Shown: positions 42,848 through 51,134 of the stretch, in pieces | Numbering within the stretch: the stretch's first letter is position 1 | Layout of the letters: the number at the start of each line of letters is the position of its first letter | From: Streptomyces adelaidensis | GTDB lineage: Bacteria > Actinomycetota > Actinomycetes > Streptomycetales > Streptomycetaceae | Assembly: GCF_016598475.1 (NCBI RefSeq) | Contig: NZ_JAEMUX010000013.1 | Span: forward strand, 1-64,000 | DNA: 64,000 nucleotides | Reading direction: 5' to 3' | Program-made: the position numbers and the translations under genes | Notes under the pieces: generated by a model | Databases searched by the model: none | The model's input: the letters and a program-made list of their open reading frames with translations, nothing else | What the model was told of the DNA's origin: nothing

Positions 42848-43270
42848 GTGCTCCCCTTCTTCGTCTACGGCACCCTCCGCCCCGGCGAGCACAACCACGA
42901 CCTCTTCCTGCGCGGCCGCACCCGCTCCGAGGAACCGGCCCGGATGCGCGGCATGGCCCTGTACGACGGCCCCGGGTACCCGTACGCCGTGGAGGAGACC
43001 GGCGAGGGGAGCGAGGCCTGGCCCACGGTGAGCGGCGAACTCGTCACCGCCCGGCCCGAGGCCTACGGCGAACTGCTGCGCGCCCTCGACCGGTTGGAGG
43101 ACTACGCGCCGGGCGACCCCGCCAACCTGTACGAGCGAGTGGAGCGGCCGGCGACCCTCGACGACGGCACGGTCGTCCGGGCCTGGGTGTACGTCGCCGC
43201 CCCGCCCGTCGCCGCCGGGCTGCGGGCCCGGGGGAAGCTGATCGAGGGCGGGGACTGGCGAGTGCGGTGA
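42848..43270 (+). CDS. gamma-glutamylcyclotransferase-fold protein
   Basis: 140 aa GGCT/AIG2-like protein: LPFFVYGTLRPGEHNH at the N-terminus (substrate-binding YGTLRxG), AWPTVSGELV, and a C-terminal AWVYVAAPPVAAG. The Glu in the SGELV strand corresponds to the catalytic acid region. GTG start with GGAGAGGAG eight bases upstream. Possible role in glutathione-independent gamma-glutamyl peptide turnover; substrate unknown. Confidence 0.85.
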   Translation: MLPFFVYGTLRPGEHNHDLFLRGRTRSEEPARMRGMALYDGPGYPYAVEETGEGSEAWPTVSGELVTARPEAYGELLRALDRLEDYAPGDPANLYERVERPATLDDGTVVRAWVYVAAPPVAAGLRARGKLIEGGDWRVR

Positions 43271-43390
43271 CGGGCGAGGCGGCGACCTGCGACCACCGGC
43301 TGCCCTCGGGCGGCCACCGCGTCGGCCGTGTGGGCGACCGCCCCGTGCGGCGGCCCGTTCGGCGCGCCGCCCCGTGCCTACCCTCCGGCC

Positions 43391-44341
43391 ATGACCGACA
43401 GCGACATCACCAGGCGGCGCGCGCTGGCCGTGTGCGGCGCGGCCGTGGGCACCGGGCTGGGGCTCGGGATCACCTCCTGCTCCTCGGACTCCGACGACGA
43501 TTCCGACCCCGGCTCCGACGCGGGCTCCGATTCCGGCTCGGACACGGCGGCCTCCCCGGCCGCGTCGGGCGAGGCCGCCGGCAACGACGTCTGCGTCCTC
43601 AACTCCAGCGTCACGGAGGGGCCGTACCACCTGGACGGCCAGCTCTTCCGCAAGAACATCACCGAGGGCAAGAAGGGCGTACCGCTCACGGTGCGGCTCA
43701 CCGTGCGGGACCAGACCGAGAGCTGCGATCCGATCGAGGGCGCCGCCGTCGAGATCTGGCACTGCGATGCCTGGGGCTACTACTCCGGCTACACGACCAC
43801 CGGCCCCGGCGGCACCTCGGTCCCCGACGAGAGCGAGGACACCAGCGGAGCGAACGACAAGACCTTCCTGCGCGGCTTCCAGCTGACCGACTCCGACGGG
43901 GTCGCCGAGTTCACCACGATCTACCCCGGCTGGTACACCCCGCGCGCCACCCACATCCACGTCAAGGTCCACACCGGCGGCAGGCGCGCCGGCAACACCT
44001 ACGAAGGCGGCAAGGTCAACTGGACCGGGCAGCTCTTCTTCGCCGACAAGTACGGCGACGCGGTGTACCGGCGGGAGCCGTACAGCCAACACGTCGGTAC
44101 GCGGACCAAGTTGGACGACGACATGGTGTACGGCGGGGGCGGCGCGAAGGACGGGCTGATGGCCGTCAAGGGCTCGGCGGGCGACGGCTTCACGGGGGCC
44201 CTGACGGTCGGCATCGACCCGGACAAGGAGAACACCGGGGCCGGAACCGGGGGTGACGGCAGCCGCCCTCCGGGGGAGCCGCCGAGCGGACTGCCGAGTG
44301 AACTGCCGAGCGGACTGCCGACCGGGCAGCCGTCCACCTGA
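43391..44341 (+). CDS. Tat-exported intradiol ring-cleavage dioxygenase-like lipoprotein
   Basis: 316 aa. Tat signal (TRRRALAVCGAAVGTGLGL) with a possible lipobox ending GITSC, an Asp/Ser linker (SDSDDDSDPGSDAG), then the protocatechuate/intradiol dioxygenase barrel: VTEGPYHLDG, VEIWHCDAWGYYSGY, TIYPGWYTPRATHIHVKV, giving the Tyr, Tyr, His, His iron ligands. Secreted members are widespread in Streptomyces and act on aromatic substrates outside the cell. The C-terminal PSGLPSELPSGLPTG tail is a short repeat. Confidence 0.88.
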   Translation: MTDSDITRRRALAVCGAAVGTGLGLGITSCSSDSDDDSDPGSDAGSDSGSDTAASPAASGEAAGNDVCVLNSSVTEGPYHLDGQLFRKNITEGKKGVPLTVRLTVRDQTESCDPIEGAAVEIWHCDAWGYYSGYTTTGPGGTSVPDESEDTSGANDKTFLRGFQLTDSDGVAEFTTIYPGWYTPRATHIHVKVHTGGRRAGNTYEGGKVNWTGQLFFADKYGDAVYRREPYSQHVGTRTKLDDDMVYGGGGAKDGLMAVKGSAGDGFTGALTVGIDPDKENTGAGTGGDGSRPPGEPPSGLPSELPSGLPTGQPST

Positions 44342-44356
44342 GCACTCGGGCGGCCC

Positions 44357-47110
44357 TCAGGGAGTCACCACCAGGCTCAGCAACAGGACCGACGGGGCTT
44401 CGGGCAGGCTCACCCGAAGCTCCGCTCCGTCCCACTCCGCCGTACCGTTCGTCGCTCGCGGATGCAGAATCTCCACCCGTACGCTCGCCGCATCCGCCAG
44501 ACCCTCCGCATCCCCCACCCCGTTCTGCTCCGCCAAGTGCGGTAGCGCGAAGGACCGTTCGAAGTCGCCGCCCCGGCGCCACACCGTCACGTACACCGGG
44601 GCCGTGCCTGCGACCGGTGGTCGCAGGCCGAGGGCGATCCAGTCGTCCGACCAGCCGGGGAGGCCGAGCGGCCAGAAGGGTACGGCGGCCGGAAGGTCAC
44701 CCCGGATCGACTTGTAGGTCGCCAACGCGTCCTGCACCAGCCTTAGCTGACGTTCCGTCAACTGATCCAGATGCCCGGACAGATGAACCCGGCCGAGCAG
44801 GGCCGAGCCCAGCGTGAAGGCGATCTCGGCGTCCGTGTACGACGGCTGGGGGTAGGCCCACACGGCGCCCTGTTCCGGCGGTACGGCGGTGGGTGCGGAG
44901 GCGGCGATGGGCGGGTAGCGCAGGGGGTCCTGCTGGTCGGAGGTGGACTGGAGCTGGGCGACGGCGAGGGAGGCGCCGTCCATGCGCATGCCGCCGGAGG
45001 CGCAGTTCTCGACGACGAGCCCGGGGTGGCGGTCCAGGGCCGAGGACAGCCAGGACAGCCAGGCCCGGGAGTGGGCGAGGTGGCCCGGTGCGGTGGTGGT
45101 GATGTTGTAGTCGAGCTTCAGGTAGCCGACGCCCCACTCGCCGACGATGCGGTCGACCGTCCGGTCGAGGTGCGCCCGGGCCGCCGGATGGGTCAGGTCC
45201 AGCTGATGGCGGCCCTGTTCGGTCACCCGGCTGCCGTCCCCGTGTCGGAGGAAGGCCTCGGCGGGCAGTTCGTCGGCGAGCGGGCTGCGCACCCCGATGA
45301 CCTCCGGCTCCAGCCACAGCCCCGGCACCATCCCACGCTCCCGGATCCGGTCGAGCACGCCCCGAAGACCCGCCACGCCGCCCCCACCGGGGCCGTCGCC
45401 GGGGCCGTCGCCGGGACCCTCGCCGGGGCCGTCGCCGGGACCCTCGCCGGGGCCGTCGCCGGGGCCGTCGCCGGGACCCTCGCCGGGGCCCCCACCGGGG
45501 CCGTCGCCGGATCCACCGCCGAGGCCTCCACCGGGACCGTCACCGGATCCACCGCCGGGACCGTCACCGGGGCCGTCGCCGGATCCACCGCCGAGGCCTC
45601 CGCCGGGACCGTCACCGGATCCACCGCCGGGACCGTCACCGGGGCCGTCGCCGGATCCACCGCCGAGGCCTCCACCGGGACCGTCACCGGATCCACCGCC
45701 GGGACCGTCACCGGGGCCGTCGCCGGATCCACCGCCGAGGCCTCCGCCGGGACCGTCACCGGATCCACCGCCGAGACCCCCACCGGCGCCCTCACCCGAG
45801 CCCCCGCCGGGGAAGCGTCGCGCCGACGGCAGCCAGGCGCCGACACTGTCCCACCACCCCCCGGGCAGACCGTCGTCCGCGACGCCCCCGCCGTTCTCGC
45901 CGCCCCCGCCCCCGCCCCCGCCCCCGCCCCCGCCCCCGCCCCCGCCCCCGCCCCCGCCCCCGCCCCCGCCCCCGCCCCCGGCCCCGCCACTCCCCTCGTT
46001 CTCGGCGCCCTCGTCGTCGTACCACCCCGCGTCCACACAGAAGTACTCCGCGCCCGCCTCGGCCGCCGCGTCGATCAGCGGCAGCAGCTTCTCGGTGGTC
46101 GGGTCGCCCATCAGGGTGTTCATGAAGTCGTTGTAGATCACCGGGAGTTGTTCGTGGTCCGGGTGCGGGCGGCGTACGACGCGGCGGTACGACGTCAGCG
46201 CGGCCAGCGCCCCGTCGAAGCAGGTGCCGAGCGCGAGGGCGGCCCACTCGCTCGTGAACTCCCCGCCGGGCTCCAGGACTTCGCGCCACTGATGTTCGTC
46301 ATGGGTCGGGCCGCCCAGCGCGAGGTACGTCTGTCCGGCCGACTCACCGGCCTCCCAGACCCAGCTCGACGCCGACTCGATCTGCCACAGCCAGCTGCGC
46401 CCGTCCGTACGGTGCTGGAGTCCGCCCATCGCGAGATGCCCGTCGGTGGGCCAACTGCCGCGCCCGGCGAGGCGGGCCGCCGCGTGCCCGGTCCCCCCGT
46501 GCACCTCCGGGTTGATGTCGGGCACCGAGTCCCGCAGCGACTCGACGTACCAACGGCCCTCCGCCAGCCAGTCGTTGCGTGCCCGGAACACCGACAGCGC
46601 GTCGGGGGAGGGTAGCCCGCCGAGGAGCAGACTGCCGACGGAGCGGACGGTGACCGCCTCGGTGCCGTCGTTGCGCAGCCGGACCCGGGAGCGCAGCACG
46701 GGAATGCCGTCCGGCGAGGCGTACTCGACGAACGCGGTCAACCCGCTTACCGGGTCGTGGAGTTCGAAGGTCAGCCGATGCCAGCCCGCGCCGTCGGCGG
46801 AGCCGGGTGCGGCGCCGTACGTGGAGTGGTGTGCGCGGTAGCGGAGCCGGCCGCCGATCGCCGTGCCGGTGAAGCGCGGTCTCGCGAAGCCCGTGCCCTC
46901 GCCGAGCAGAACCAGGTCGACCAGCGGCAACGAGGGGTCGGTCTTGGTCTCCTCGGGGCCCGGTTCGGGTTCACCCGGGCGCCGTACGCGCACGAGCCGG
47001 GGCGTGTCACCGCTCAGGTCGAAGTCGGCGGTCAGTGTGGAGTGGCCCCAGCGGTACGAGAGGCTCCACGGGAATGAGTCGGTCCACTGGCGGCTGTCGT
47101 GCTGCGGCAT
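44357..47110 (-). CDS. GH36 alpha-galactosidase with giant glycine-rich insertions
   Basis: 917 aa; about 700 expected. N-terminal beta-sandwich, then the TIM barrel with FCVDAGWYDDEG, GMVPGLWLEPEVIGVRSP, the nucleophile in GYLKLDYN and the acid/base in ENCASGGMRMD. Two insertions sit in one barrel loop: about 27 consecutive Gly (with a few Ala/Ser) before GGWWDSVGAWLPSARRFP, and about 150 residues of four-residue units (GDGP, GGGS, GGGL) before GLRGVLDRIRERG. All catalytic motifs remain. No signal peptide. ATG at 47110 chosen because the protein proper starts MPQHDSRQWTD; 31 in-frame codons precede it. Confidence 0.85.
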   Translation of the reverse strand: MPQHDSRQWTDSFPWSLSYRWGHSTLTADFDLSGDTPRLVRVRRPGEPEPGPEETKTDPSLPLVDLVLLGEGTGFARPRFTGTAIGGRLRYRAHHSTYGAAPGSADGAGWHRLTFELHDPVSGLTAFVEYASPDGIPVLRSRVRLRNDGTEAVTVRSVGSLLLGGLPSPDALSVFRARNDWLAEGRWYVESLRDSVPDINPEVHGGTGHAAARLAGRGSWPTDGHLAMGGLQHRTDGRSWLWQIESASSWVWEAGESAGQTYLALGGPTHDEHQWREVLEPGGEFTSEWAALALGTCFDGALAALTSYRRVVRRPHPDHEQLPVIYNDFMNTLMGDPTTEKLLPLIDAAAEAGAEYFCVDAGWYDDEGAENEGSGGAGGGGGGGGGGGGGGGGGGGGGGGGGGGENGGGVADDGLPGGWWDSVGAWLPSARRFPGGGSGEGAGGGLGGGSGDGPGGGLGGGSGDGPGDGPGGGSGDGPGGGLGGGSGDGPGDGPGGGSGDGPGGGLGGGSGDGPGDGPGGGSGDGPGGGLGGGSGDGPGGGPGEGPGDGPGDGPGEGPGDGPGEGPGDGPGDGPGGGGVAGLRGVLDRIRERGMVPGLWLEPEVIGVRSPLADELPAEAFLRHGDGSRVTEQGRHQLDLTHPAARAHLDRTVDRIVGEWGVGYLKLDYNITTTAPGHLAHSRAWLSWLSSALDRHPGLVVENCASGGMRMDGASLAVAQLQSTSDQQDPLRYPPIAASAPTAVPPEQGAVWAYPQPSYTDAEIAFTLGSALLGRVHLSGHLDQLTERQLRLVQDALATYKSIRGDLPAAVPFWPLGLPGWSDDWIALGLRPPVAGTAPVYVTVWRRGGDFERSFALPHLAEQNGVGDAEGLADAASVRVEILHPRATNGTAEWDGAELRVSLPEAPSVLLLSLVVTP
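45376..45790. repeat. 12-bp/72-bp coding minisatellite in the galactosidase
   Basis: 12-bp units such as GGGGCCGTCGCC are organised from 45509 into a 72-bp higher-order repeat (copies at 45509, 45581, 45653 and a partial at 45725) starting GGATCCACCGCCGAGGCC. Period is a multiple of three throughout. Confidence 0.95.
45897..45982. repeat. hexanucleotide (CCCCCG)n microsatellite
   Basis: About 14 units of CCCCCG encode an uninterrupted Gly run in the alpha-galactosidase. Slippage would occur in steps of two Gly. Confidence 0.95.
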
Positions 47111-47314
47111 GCGATCCCCCCGGGGCGGCAGAACTCCCAAGTGTTCATGGCTTGCTGTGAGTCCGCTGTCCACATCCTCCGTGAAGCATCGGGACAACCA
47201 CACGAGATCTACGTATCAGGACGTGTGAATGTTCAAGTAGCGAGTGTATTGGTGGTGATCAGGGCCAACATCACCCGCACGACCAGCGCCATGAGCACGA
47301 GGAGCAGCCCCCAC

Positions 47315-47782
47315 ATGACCTCCGTCGCCCTGAACGAGACCGTTTTGAAGAACTCCCGCCGCGAAGTCGACGAGTGGCTCGCCGCGTTCGTCGCACGCAA
47401 CGGCGGCTTCGTCGGCTCCGTCCATCTCTCCGAGCCCGCCGAGGAGGGCGAGATCGTCCTCGTCGGCTCGCACAACCTGCCGCCCTCGGTGCGCAACGGC
47501 ACGGCCGTCATACCGATCGGCAAGGGCATGGCCGGTACGGCCGCGCAGCGGCGGGCGCCCGTCGTCATCTCCGACTTCCAGTCCGACACGACCGGCGTCG
47601 CCGTCCCCGGTGGCCGGGCCGTCGGCTCCGTGGGCTCCCTCACCCTCCCCGTCTTCGACCCCGCCGACGACACCCGGCTCCTCGCCGTCGTCGGCCTGGG
47701 CTTCCCTGAGCGGCGGGACTTCACGGACGAGGACCTCACGAAGTACGGCGAGGACGCGATGACCGTACTCACGGTCATCTGA
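47315..47782 (+). CDS. single GAF-domain protein
   Basis: 155 aa, almost entirely a GAF fold (EWLAAFVARNGGFVGSVHLS, AVIPIGKGMAGTAAQRRAPV, LTLPVFDPADDTRLLAVVGLG). AGGAG lies ten bases before the ATG; an ATG at 47291 is an alternative. Convergent with nasA, nine bases apart. In other actinobacteria a GAF protein neighbours nitrate reductase; a ligand- or nitrate-sensing role is only a guess. Confidence 0.82.
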   Translation: MTSVALNETVLKNSRREVDEWLAAFVARNGGFVGSVHLSEPAEEGEIVLVGSHNLPPSVRNGTAVIPIGKGMAGTAAQRRAPVVISDFQSDTTGVAVPGGRAVGSVGSLTLPVFDPADDTRLLAVVGLGFPERRDFTDEDLTKYGEDAMTVLTVI

Positions 47783-47791
47783 GCCCCGTTC

Positions 47792-50236
47792 CTACTTCCC
47801 CACCGTCTCCAACCGCACCGCGCACGTCTTGAACTCCGGCATGCGGGAGGTGGGGTCGAGGGCCGGGTTCGTCAGGGTGTTGGCGCGGCCCTCGCCCGGC
47901 CAGTGGAACGGCATGAAGACCGTGTCGGGGCGGATCGCGGTCGTGATGCGGGCCGGCGCCACGGCCCGGCCCCGCCGGGAGACCACGGCCACCGGGTCGC
48001 CCTCCGCCGCGCCGAGCCGCTCGGCCAGCCGGGGATGCAGCTCCACGAACGGGCCGGGCGCGGCGGCGTTCAGCTCGTCGACGCGCCGGGTCTGCGCACC
48101 CGACTGGTACTGGGCGACCACCCGCCCGGTCGTCAGCAGCACCGGATACTCCGCGTCCGGCTCCTCGGCCGCCGCCCGATGCGACACCGGCACGAACCGG
48201 GCCCGTCCGTCCTCGGTGGCGAACCGGTCGAGGAACAGACGCGGGGTCCCCGGATGTACGTCCTGAACCGACACGGAGCCCGACACGGAGCCCGACACGG
48301 AGCCCGACACGGAGCCCGACACGGAGCCCGACGCGGAACTTGGCGTGGAGCCGGGCGTGACACCCGCTGTGAGCCCGGGCATGGACCCTGGCGCGGAATC
48401 CGGACCGGCATCCGGGACCGAACCCCGACTGGCGTCCGGGACGGAATCCCGGCCGGTGTCCGGGACGGAATCCCGGCCGGTGTCCGGGACGGAATCCCGG
48501 CCGGTGTCCGGGACGGAATCCGGCTCAGCCCCCGCCCCGAACCCCGGCGGCGCCTCCGACACGACCCCCGGCGGCGCCTCCAGGATGGAGTCCGCCTCCG
48601 CCCCGAACCCCCGCGGAGCACCCACCGCAGGGCAAGGCCAGAACACCCCGTTCTCCTCCGCCAGCCGCCGATAGGTGATCCCGGAGTAGTCCGCGAGCCC
48701 ACCCGCGCTGGCCCGGCGCAACTCCTCGAAGACCTCCTCCGCGTCGGTCGAGAAGCCCTTCTCCACGCCCAGCCGGTCGGCGAGTTCGTGCATGACCTCC
48801 AGGTCGCTGCGGACGCCCTCGGGAGGGGTGATCGCGCGCCGCCGCAGCAGTACCCGGCCCTCCAGGTTGGTCACCGTGCCGGTCTCCTCGGCCCACTGGG
48901 TGACCGGCAGGACGACATCCGCGAGCGCCGCCGTCTCCGACAGCACGACATCGCAGACCGCGAGGAAGTCCAGCGACTTGATCCGGTCCTCGATATGCCC
49001 GGCACGCGGCGCCGACACCACCGGGTTCGACCCCATCAGCAGCAACGACCGGATGTCGGTGCCCAGCGCGTCCAGCAGCTCGTACGCGCTGCGGCCGGGC
49101 CCCGGCAGCGAGTCCGGGTCGACGCCCCACACCTCGGCGACATGCCGCCGCGCCTCGGGGTCGACCAGCTTGCGGTAGCCGGGCAACTGGTCCGCTTTCT
49201 GGCCGTGTTCACGGCCGCCCTGCCCGTTGCCCTGCCCGGTGAGGCAGCCGTACCCGGACAGCGGCCGGCCGGCGCGGCCCGTCGCCAGCGTCAGATTGAT
49301 CCACGCGCCGACGGTGTCCGTGCCCTTGGACTGCTGCTCGGGCCCGCGCGCGGTGAGCACCATCGCGTGCTCCGGCTCGCAGAACAGCCGTACCGCCTCG
49401 CGGAGTTCGGGAACGGACACCCCCGTGATCCGTTCCACGTACTCCGGCCAGTGCGCCATGGCCGCCGCGCGGGCCTCCTCCCAGCCGCTCGTCCGCTCCC
49501 GGATGTACTCCTCGTCCGTCCGCCCCTCGGCCACGATCAGGTGCAACAGACCCAGGGCCAGGGCGAGATCGGTGCCGGGGCGCGGGGAGAGATGCAGATC
49601 GGCCTGCTCGGCCGTACGCGTGCGACGCGGATCGATGACGATCAACTTGCCGCCGTTGTCGCGGAGTTCCGTCAGATACCGCAGAGCCGGCGGCATCGTC
49701 TCGGCGAGGTTGGAACCGACGAGGACGACACACCCCGTCCTGGGGATGTCCTCCAGCGGGAACGGCAGCCCCCGGTCCAGGCCGAACGCCTTCATCCCGG
49801 CGGCGGCGGCCGAGGACATGCAGAAGCGCCCGTTGTAGTCGATCTGCGAGGTGCCGAGCACCACCCGCGCGAACTTGCCGAGAAGATACGCCTTCTCGTT
49901 GGTGAGCCCGCCGCCGCCGAAGACTCCGCACGCGTGAGGACCATGTTCCGTACGCGTGCGGGTGAGCCCCTCGGCGATGCGGTCGAGTGCCTCGTCCCAG
50001 GAGGCGGGCTCCAGGACGCCCGCCTTTCTGACCAGCGGGCCGGTCAGCCTGACCCGGGACGAGAGCACAGCCGGGGCCGTACGGCCCTTGCCGCACAGGG
50101 CTCCCCGGTTCACCGGGAAGTCCGTCCGCTCCGACACCACCACGACACCTTCGGACCCGTCCGCACCGGGCGTCAGGTTCATCCCGCACTGCAGTGCGCA
50201 GTACGGGCAGTGGGTGGGCGTCGCGGAGTTCGGCAT
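47792..50236 (-). CDS. nasA: assimilatory nitrate reductase catalytic subunit with repeat insert
   Basis: 814 aa molybdopterin oxidoreductase. N-terminal [4Fe-4S] site CPYCALQCGM ... GALCGKG, MGD-binding segments (FGGGGLTNEKAYLLGKFAR, VVLVGSNLAETMP, LLLMGSNPVVSAPRAG) and a C-terminal molydopterin-binding barrel (LLTTGRVVAQYQSGAQTRRV, FMPFHWPGEG). Reduces nitrate to nitrite for NirBD. Between FWPCPAVGAPRGFG and HPGTPRLFLDRF about 120 residues of repeats (RDSVPDTG, SGSV) are inserted before the C-terminal domain. No reductase domain is fused. GlnR-like boxes lie 24-50 bp upstream. Confidence 0.92.
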   Translation of the reverse strand: MPNSATPTHCPYCALQCGMNLTPGADGSEGVVVVSERTDFPVNRGALCGKGRTAPAVLSSRVRLTGPLVRKAGVLEPASWDEALDRIAEGLTRTRTEHGPHACGVFGGGGLTNEKAYLLGKFARVVLGTSQIDYNGRFCMSSAAAAGMKAFGLDRGLPFPLEDIPRTGCVVLVGSNLAETMPPALRYLTELRDNGGKLIVIDPRRTRTAEQADLHLSPRPGTDLALALGLLHLIVAEGRTDEEYIRERTSGWEEARAAAMAHWPEYVERITGVSVPELREAVRLFCEPEHAMVLTARGPEQQSKGTDTVGAWINLTLATGRAGRPLSGYGCLTGQGNGQGGREHGQKADQLPGYRKLVDPEARRHVAEVWGVDPDSLPGPGRSAYELLDALGTDIRSLLLMGSNPVVSAPRAGHIEDRIKSLDFLAVCDVVLSETAALADVVLPVTQWAEETGTVTNLEGRVLLRRRAITPPEGVRSDLEVMHELADRLGVEKGFSTDAEEVFEELRRASAGGLADYSGITYRRLAEENGVFWPCPAVGAPRGFGAEADSILEAPPGVVSEAPPGFGAGAEPDSVPDTGRDSVPDTGRDSVPDTGRDSVPDASRGSVPDAGPDSAPGSMPGLTAGVTPGSTPSSASGSVSGSVSGSVSGSVSGSVSVQDVHPGTPRLFLDRFATEDGRARFVPVSHRAAAEEPDAEYPVLLTTGRVVAQYQSGAQTRRVDELNAAAPGPFVELHPRLAERLGAAEGDPVAVVSRRGRAVAPARITTAIRPDTVFMPFHWPGEGRANTLTNPALDPTSRMPEFKTCAVRLETVGK
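48270..48329. repeat. 12-bp coding repeat, 5 copies, in nasA
   Basis: GACACGGAGCCC repeated five times exactly, encoding the SGSV repeat of nitrate reductase. Confidence 0.95.
48441..48512. repeat. 24-bp coding repeat, 3 copies, in nasA
   Basis: Units at 48441, 48465 and 48489 start ACGGAATCCCGGCCGGTG; degenerate copies flank them. They encode the RDSVPDTG repeat. Confidence 0.95.
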
Positions 50237-50259
50237 ACCGCTCAGCGTGCGTCCGGCGT

Positions 50260-50286
50260 GTTACGCGCCGGGACGCTCCCCGTTAC
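50260..50286 (-). promoter_or_regulatory. GlnR-like boxes upstream of nasA
   Basis: On the minus strand: GTAAC-n6-CGTCC-n6-GTAAC. The two GTAAC boxes begin 50 and 28 bp before the nasA start codon, the same positions as GAAAC and GTAAC before the nir operon. Downstream, CGCACGCT is shared with the nir leader at the same position. Confidence 0.6.
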
Positions 50287-50561
50287 ACGACCGGCACGGG
50301 GACCTCCCGGCGGCGACCCGGGCGGCGTGAGGACCCCGGGCGCCGTGGTGAACGGGCGCCGCGGTGAACGGACGGTTCGCCGATGTCCCGATTCTGTCAC
50401 CGGATGGAGTTGTCCATGTGCTTAGCGTCCACCAGTTCGGGCCTCACATGTTAAGAACTACGGGCGCCGCAGACACCGGAGCCGAGCGTTTGAGCCCGTG
50501 TGGCGCACGTCCTGTCACGTGGCCCGTGAAGGGCCGAGGGGGAAGAAGAGGTAGCACCACC

Positions 50562-51080
50562 GTGAACCGCATGCGTACCACCGCCGCAGTCCTGGGCGTC
50601 ACCGGCGCCCTGACCGTCGCCCAGCTGGGCCTCGCCGGGGCCGCGTCCGCCGCGCCCGTCGCACCGCAGGCCGGGCAGGCCGCGAACTGCCCGATCAAGA
50701 TCAGCTACCTGAAGAACTTCTACATCGACAAGAACAACTGGGTGACCAACGGGGGCCTCAGGTTCGGCCTGAAGAACACCAGCAAGAAGAAGGAGACCTT
50801 CAAGAACGTCAGCCTGAAGGTGACCAACACCAAGAGCCTCCGCTTCGGCAAGGCGACCGTCACCACCAAGGGCGCCCGGATCACCCAGAAGACGAACCAG
50901 ATCGTCAAGGTCGCCGCCAAGACCCTGAAGCCGGGCGCCGGCGCCGCCTTCAAGGTCAGCACCCACATGCTGCGGACCGACCTCTACGAGGTGAAGTTCA
51001 CCGTCTACGGCAAGACCGCGAGCGGCAAGAACTGGGGCTGCGCCGTGGACCAGGGCTACTGGGGCACCGTCAAGCACTGA
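50562..51080 (+). CDS. secreted protein of unknown function
   Basis: 172 aa. Signal peptide (TTAAVLGVTGALTVAQLGLA, cleavage likely after ASA) and a Lys-rich beta-sandwich-like mature part (CPIKISYLKNFYIDKNNW, GLRFGLKNTSKKKETFKNV) with two Cys that may pair. GTG at 50562 or ATG at 50571; GAAGAAGAGG is upstream. I do not recognise the family. In the preceding 325-bp gap (50237-50561) the only feature recognised is the nasA boxes. Confidence 0.75.
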   Translation: MNRMRTTAAVLGVTGALTVAQLGLAGAASAAPVAPQAGQAANCPIKISYLKNFYIDKNNWVTNGGLRFGLKNTSKKKETFKNVSLKVTNTKSLRFGKATVTTKGARITQKTNQIVKVAAKTLKPGAGAAFKVSTHMLRTDLYEVKFTVYGKTASGKNWGCAVDQGYWGTVKH

Positions 51081-51134
51081 CCGGAGGCCGGCGAGGCCAG
51101 GGAGGCCACGGAGGGCCAGCGAGCCGGGCGGTCG

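Noticed and set aside
45297..46136. Long Pro-rich frame on the plus strand (PGPSPGPSPGP and poly-Pro)
   Set aside because: It is the antisense of the Gly-rich satellite in the alpha-galactosidase; simple repeats stay open in several frames and no start signal is present.
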